64,000 bases of DNA, taken from assembly GCA_932294295.1 (NCBI GenBank), contig OW028585.1, positions 18,936,561-19,000,560 of the forward strand, in the 5' to 3' direction. The notes below the pieces were generated by a model, which worked only from the letters and a program-made list of their open reading frames with translations, was not told the origin of the DNA and did not search any database. Numbering within the stretch: the stretch's first letter is position 1; every line of letters starts with the position of its first letter. Both the position numbers and the translations under genes were made by a program. Below are positions 59,340 through 64,000 of the stretch, piece after piece. The DNA is from Alitta virens (lineage: Eukaryota > Annelida > Polychaeta > Phyllodocida > Nereididae).

Positions 59340-60240
59340 GCAGCCTCATTATGAATGTTCAATTCCAGCCCTCTTTGATGAATTTCAGACCTTTTATGGG
59401 CATTTTGCTTGTCACTTTAGCCTAATCATTTATAAAATGAGCATATGCGATGATTTACAAATATTTAGAAGTTTTTCCGAATAAACAAGCAGTTGCAAGA
59501 TTATTTGCAGCAAATTATTTAAAAGTAATTCCCTATATATGGGTCATTTCCACTTATGTTATTTCAGATCAGTTAGTTCATATGATTTTGTCTGAAACAG
59601 TGGCATTGACTTTTTGAATTTATTAAGTGAACTCTGCTATCACAATCCACAAATGGTTGCACAAGAAGGCTCTTGGAACATTAGAGTGGAATTTTTAGAC
59701 AGATAGGATTGATATTTTGAAAATAATACAAAATTAATTGTTTATCACACCATATGACAAAATTATGTTACATAAATACAAGTAACATACATTCCTGTAT
59801 AAACTTGTGTTTGTTCTCCTCTTCTGATATGTATTTTGCAATATTCAATCATTTATTCCAATTTTCATCAAATTTTATTGGTCATTTCTGATTCACTGAA
59901 CATACCTGCATAATAATTATGCACCAAATATTCACTTTATAGGGAACCCCCGTTTATATAGCAACAATATTTACAGATTATGTCCGTACACCTTCAACAA
60001 GTAAATAAAAATGATTTAAAGTCACACTGATACTTTACTGCTAAATATCCTCAAAATAGCAACTTGCATAATAATTGTGCACACAGTGTATCGTCAAAGC
60101 AGCCAGTCGTAGCTAGGTAGGTAGGTAGGTACTAAGCAGATAGCAGGTGATATCATAGTGTGATATCATACGTGTCAACACAAGAGATTAAGATAAGGTC
60201 CCTGTGAGATCAAATTCCTGATTGGGGGGTCTTGTTCACA
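59340..60240. other. intergenic, no gene seen
   Basis: AT-rich, no coding or repeat signal beyond a short (GTAG)n run at about 60115-60130. Confidence 0.45.
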
Positions 60241-60246
60241 TGGCAG

Positions 60247-60423
60247 ACATGTTGACATTTTTGCTTCATTGACCTCTTTGCACTCAGATATAGTATTGTG
60301 ACGTCATTAGTAGACAATGGCCCTGGTGAGGTCACAGAGTGCAAGAACAATGGAGGAGCAGTAATGATGTCATAATGTGATGTAATCAAAGTGAGGTCAA
60401 TGAGGGAAAAATGCCAACATGGT
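60247..60423. mobile_element. hairpin element
   Basis: Left arm CATGTTGACATTTTTGCTTC ATTGACCTC pairs with the right arm, the inverse of GAGGTCAATGAGGGAAAAATGCCAACATG. The interior holds repeated TGACGTCA-like words. Confidence 0.7.
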
Positions 60424-60660
60424 GCCGCGCAAAAGGATGTATTTACATCCCACTTAGACAATTCTCCACCTGGAACTGGGCTAATTGAGGCCAACTGTCG
60501 ATCGGTAGTGATTGTAGTGTGTCTGTTCGTAACATAGTAACAATTTGGGCCATTTTGGACAGTTCCTGAAGAATCGGCACCAGTTTGCAATTGGCCACAA
60601 TCATAACATTGTGGCAGTTCATATAAAATCTGATTGAATCCATGACAGCTGGAACAAGTG

Positions 60661-60843
60661 GGGGTGGGTGATTAGGGCTTTACGTCCTGTATTTCTGCAC
60701 CAGTTGGGCTAATTAGGACAGGCAGAGATCATGGCAATGAGACGAAGGATCAAACAGCCATCCAACTTAGGCTCGACCGGGAATCGAACCCGGGACCCAG
60801 CGGTTGGAAGCCAAGCGCGCTACCTCAGAGCTAGGCCCCCGCC
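60661..60843 (-). mobile_element. SINE S1, full length
   Basis: Clear A-box and B-box at the high-coordinate end (GAGCTAGGCC, GAATCGAACCCGGG on plus). One of the least diverged copies. Confidence 0.92.
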
Positions 60844-60851
60844 AAGGATTA

Positions 60852-60972
60852 TAATAAAACCCAACCACAGCGGTGGATTAGCTCAATGAAATCCATGAGT
60901 GAGCTGTCTGGCGGAGGAACTCCACGAGTGATGGGTTTCAATGATCTGTATCATCAATGTGGTTGGGTTTTA
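60852..60972. mobile_element. short MITE-like inverted repeat
   Basis: ATAAAACCCAACCACA at the left and the inverse TGTGGTTGGGTTTTAT at the right. 121 bp, no ORF. Confidence 0.7.
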
Positions 60973-61691
60973 TTTATATCCCACACTTTCAGATATTTTC
61001 TATATTTCTGGTTGGTAAGGCTAAGAATTTAAGAATTGCTTTGACCAAATTATTGTACTTTTCATATTGATATTCCTACACAATCAGTGAGGAAAAATCT
61101 TATTAATATTCATGTAGAACTCAGCAGCCAATCACAGCAGAGAACCAAGCAAATGGACAGACGTCACAACGTCCTCCCATTCGCAACTTTGAAGGCTTTT
61201 AGCAGAAAAAAAAACCCTTGCTAAATTGTATTCGTAATAGAAACTTTGGTTCTATTCATGTAGAAAGATCTATTTCCTCATTTAATGTAGAAAGTGCCTA
61301 ATTTTAGTCAGACACCATGATTTAGTGCAACCAAATTCCTCAGTGCCGCCACTGTGTATTTGGTCTGCATGGTAACCACATTTTGAACGCCCATTTGATA
61401 CGGAAAAACAGAGAGATGTAGAAAGCAACTGTGAGTAGATTAGAAGAGAGGAGAAATTGAACTCATTTGGCTGTGGTCGTAGTGTGCAAAGTGAAAGTAG
61501 AACTGCTCAGCCTGAAATAGTCTGTACATATTTATATTTGGGATAATGGATCACATTTTATTATAATTAGGGATGGTGGATCACAATAAATATCTCATGG
61601 GTTGTTCCTGATAGGTTTTCTATGAGGAACACAGCATAGTGTGGGATATATAATATAGGACCACACATGTAAAGCACATAAACAGGAAATT

Positions 61692-61880
61692 AGTGGGGTG
61701 GGTGATTAGGGCTTTACGTCCTGTATTTCTGCACCAGTTGGGCTAATTAGGACAGGCAGAGACCATGGCAATGAGACGAAGGATGAAACAGCCATCCAAC
61801 TTAGGCTCGACTGGGAATCGAACCCGGGACCCAGCGGTTGGAAGCCCAGAGCGCTACCTCTGAGCTATGCCCCCGCCCCA
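61692..61880 (-). mobile_element. SINE S1, full length
   Basis: Well conserved copy with a GCCCCCGCC end and TACGTCCTG tail region. Confidence 0.92.
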
Positions 61881-62265
61881 TAAAAAGGACATAAAATAGG
61901 ATCTTGCTACATAGTAATGTGCCTGCGAAATGTGAAAAAAAAAAAAAGATTTTGTGCATATTGATACAGTAGAGTCTAAACTTACATTTATAGTAAATAT
62001 AGTAATTTATTCAATATCCTTTGATCTCACATGCTGGAAAGATGCGGAATTTCAAGGCCACTGTGTGAAGTAATTGTGCAGTTACTCTCAAGAATAGGGA
62101 ACTCATTTCTACATTGCCCTCCAAAAGTTTGGAAATGCCCAGGGCAGCACATTTTACTTATTACTATTTTATTATCTGGTTAAATCATCATTTAAATCAA
62201 GTAAGTTTAAGAAAGAATGCTGGAAAACTGGTCAAATTTGGCCCATGCTAGACACTGTGTGTCGT

Positions 62266-62639
62266 CACCTCACAGCCCAGCGACCTAATTATGTACAGGT
62301 TTTGCTCATTTACTCATCTAAAATAAAATTAATTAATCAAATCCTCGTATAGCCTATAGGCTGGCTTGCGGTATCGAAGACCTAACAATGAAATTACAGA
62401 ATAATTGGATGTTCATGTGCTGAGGTTTGCAATTCTTGTTCTGTCAAGCAGGCATTTCAGAAAAAATTGTCTAAACTTAAAAAAATATGAATCAATTTCT
62501 CTTGTATTTTTAAGAGAGGATTTCTTAAGTATGTACACAGCCAATCGGCTATATATTTTAACCAATCATTTTGTTAACCTAGGTAAACAAGCAAAGAAGG
62601 TCCATAATTAGGTCGCTGGGCTGTAGGGTGACAACACAG
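62266..62639. mobile_element. TIR element M5, complete
   Basis: Ends CACTGTGTGTCGTCACCTCA and (inverted) CACTGTGTTGTCACCCTACA, both followed by CAGCCCAGCGACCTAATTATG, about 38 bp. A TAGA direct repeat flanks it. About 375 bp and no transposase. Confidence 0.85.
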
Positions 62640-62649
62640 TGTAGACAGT

Positions 62650-63744
62650 ACTTGAGCCCTAATTGCATCATTAAAATAATCTGATTTAAATCAAAGAAAT
62701 CAATATATTACAGTTGCCACTGTTATACCTAAGCACTAAGTGGGTCACTGGCAACACACATACCCCACCTCAACATTAAAACCACTATGTACAGCTGCAA
62801 GGTGTACTTTAAATGAGGTTTCAGAAAAAAAATAGTACTTATACACAAAATAATATAAACATCCACTTACGTCGATTCAGACATGTTGCTAGTAGTAGGC
62901 GACATGCACAACTAGGATGCTAATAAATCAGTCAAGTTCGGCTAGAGTATGTTGCTATTTTCCACATGGGTTGTAATACATTACCACTGTACATACAAAT
63001 GAACATTTGGGTTCAAATGTATGTGTAAAAGTACTTACAAAACTGTTATAGGTTATTTCTCCTGCACATAAAATACAAACAAGATTCTTGTCTCACTCCT
63101 TGTTAAATTGCAAATTTGTAAAGAATACTTCAATGTTAGGTACTAAGAAACAACCAGAATTTCTGGCTACATCTTGAGGAATTTATGTCAATATTTAATG
63201 GAACTGGGGGAATGGATGCACATGTAAGAGTTAGGGACACCTCAGGTATATCTAAGACAATAAGAACCTTTCAAGTGTTATTGAACAGAAAAACTATTGA
63301 TATATAGAAATGTACTGAAGGAATTACTTCAAACCTAAAAAAGGTCTCTATTGTCTTTACAGTGGGCAAATCTGACATGCTGCCTCAGCACTGCAGCCTT
63401 ATGCAAGGCTATAAAGAATGCACAACATTATATCTGGCTATTTTCTCCACACTCAAGCATTCCTAATGTTAATATAGATTTTATAGAATCAATTTTGATC
63501 AATTGCATTATATGATAAATAAACGACCATATAATATTCGTTCAAACTGGCACCAAACAGCGCATAACTAACTAAATTTGCTGTGATGCATTACCAAAAT
63601 AGGTTGTGTAGGTGTGTAAATCAACAGTGCTAAAAACCAGCAAAAAAATTGTAATTAAAAATCACATATAGTTTTATGTCACAACAAATGCTTTGCAGCA
63701 GTTTAAGTTTGTTAGTAGCTTAATCAAGAACTTTTACTTTGCAG
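62650..63744. other. intergenic or intronic, no gene seen
   Basis: AT-rich DNA without recognisable exons or repeats. Confidence 0.4.
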
Positions 63745-63827
63745 AATTGTCAGAGGAAGTCGGGAATGAAGGACAAGAAGGCAGACCTATATTTTCAATG
63801 AAAGCTGTTAACGACGACACAGTTGAG
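63745..63827 (+). other. possible exon of a plus-strand gene extending past the window
   Basis: An 83-nt stretch between CTTTGCAG and GTCAGT, open in the frame LSEEVGNEGQEGRPIFSMKA VNDDTVE. Borders are canonical, and composition is acidic and coding-like. Family not recognised. Confidence 0.4.
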
Positions 63828-64000
63828 GTCAGTACAATCTGAGACTGATTTATTTAAATCATCACACCTACTGTCAACCAAGCATAGTAGACGAGAGAAT
63901 GTTGGAACAGTTAAAATGTACAGGGAAATGTTCAAACCTTTGACCATGCTGTATTTTGTATTTATAACATAGACAATCACTTACTAAAAATGTATTGCTG

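Noticed and set aside
60770..60843. Possible tRNA genes at the many GGTTCGATTCC-type sites
   Set aside because: They are tRNA-like heads of SINE S1; each continues into the SINE body and tail with target duplications.

Overview
The window looks like AT-rich nuclear DNA from an invertebrate animal. It has spliced genes with short exons and long introns, a tRNA-derived SINE family, non-LTR retroposon fragments, many short hairpin (MITE-like) elements and microsatellites. Nothing bacterial is visible. The species cannot be told from the sequence; a marine lophotrochozoan or invertebrate deuterostome would fit, as an inference.

Layout. (a) 1-6.4 kb is repeat-rich and holds remnants of a PAN/apple-domain gene. 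(b) 7.09-28.69 kb is a direct tandem duplication: copy 1 is 7091-16455 and copy 2 is 16456-28687, with the junction inside a LINE reverse-transcriptase remnant. Each copy carries an intact seven-exon minus-strand gene for a secreted 294-residue PAN/apple plus sushi-like protein, and a dead mariner transposase in one of its introns. Copy 2 has since gained SINEs and a Harbinger-like MITE. (c) 28.7-37.7 kb is mostly repeats: a broken LINE, several MITEs, and a possible promoter and 5' leader. (d) 37.77-49.89 kb, plus strand, is a complete 14-coding-exon soluble guanylate cyclase-type gene of 631 codons without any lesion. It has a haem-binding H-NOX (HNOB) domain, an HNOBA/PAS region, a signalling helix and a cyclase domain. 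(e) 51.86-58.14 kb, minus strand, convergent with the cyclase, is a gene for ankyrin repeats followed by a Mab21/cGAS-like nucleotidyltransferase domain. Its splice sites are good, but it has an in-frame stop and one or two frameshifts. (f) 58.3-64 kb is repeats, plus one possible exon of another plus-strand gene at the right edge.

The most unusual item is the ankyrin-NTase gene, which looks like a possible cGAS-like receptor relative with an ankyrin sensor or scaffold in front. SINE-derived DNA sits exactly at two of its successive splice acceptors. The second is the recent tandem PAN/sushi gene pair with a third, decayed and partly inverted relative at 0.8-1.85 kb. The cyclase gene has two GC-AG introns, a microsatellite used as an acceptor tract, and a minisatellite grown out of an exon-intron boundary. 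Exon boundaries were read by eye from AG/GT signals, phase continuity and family similarity; no alignment program was available.
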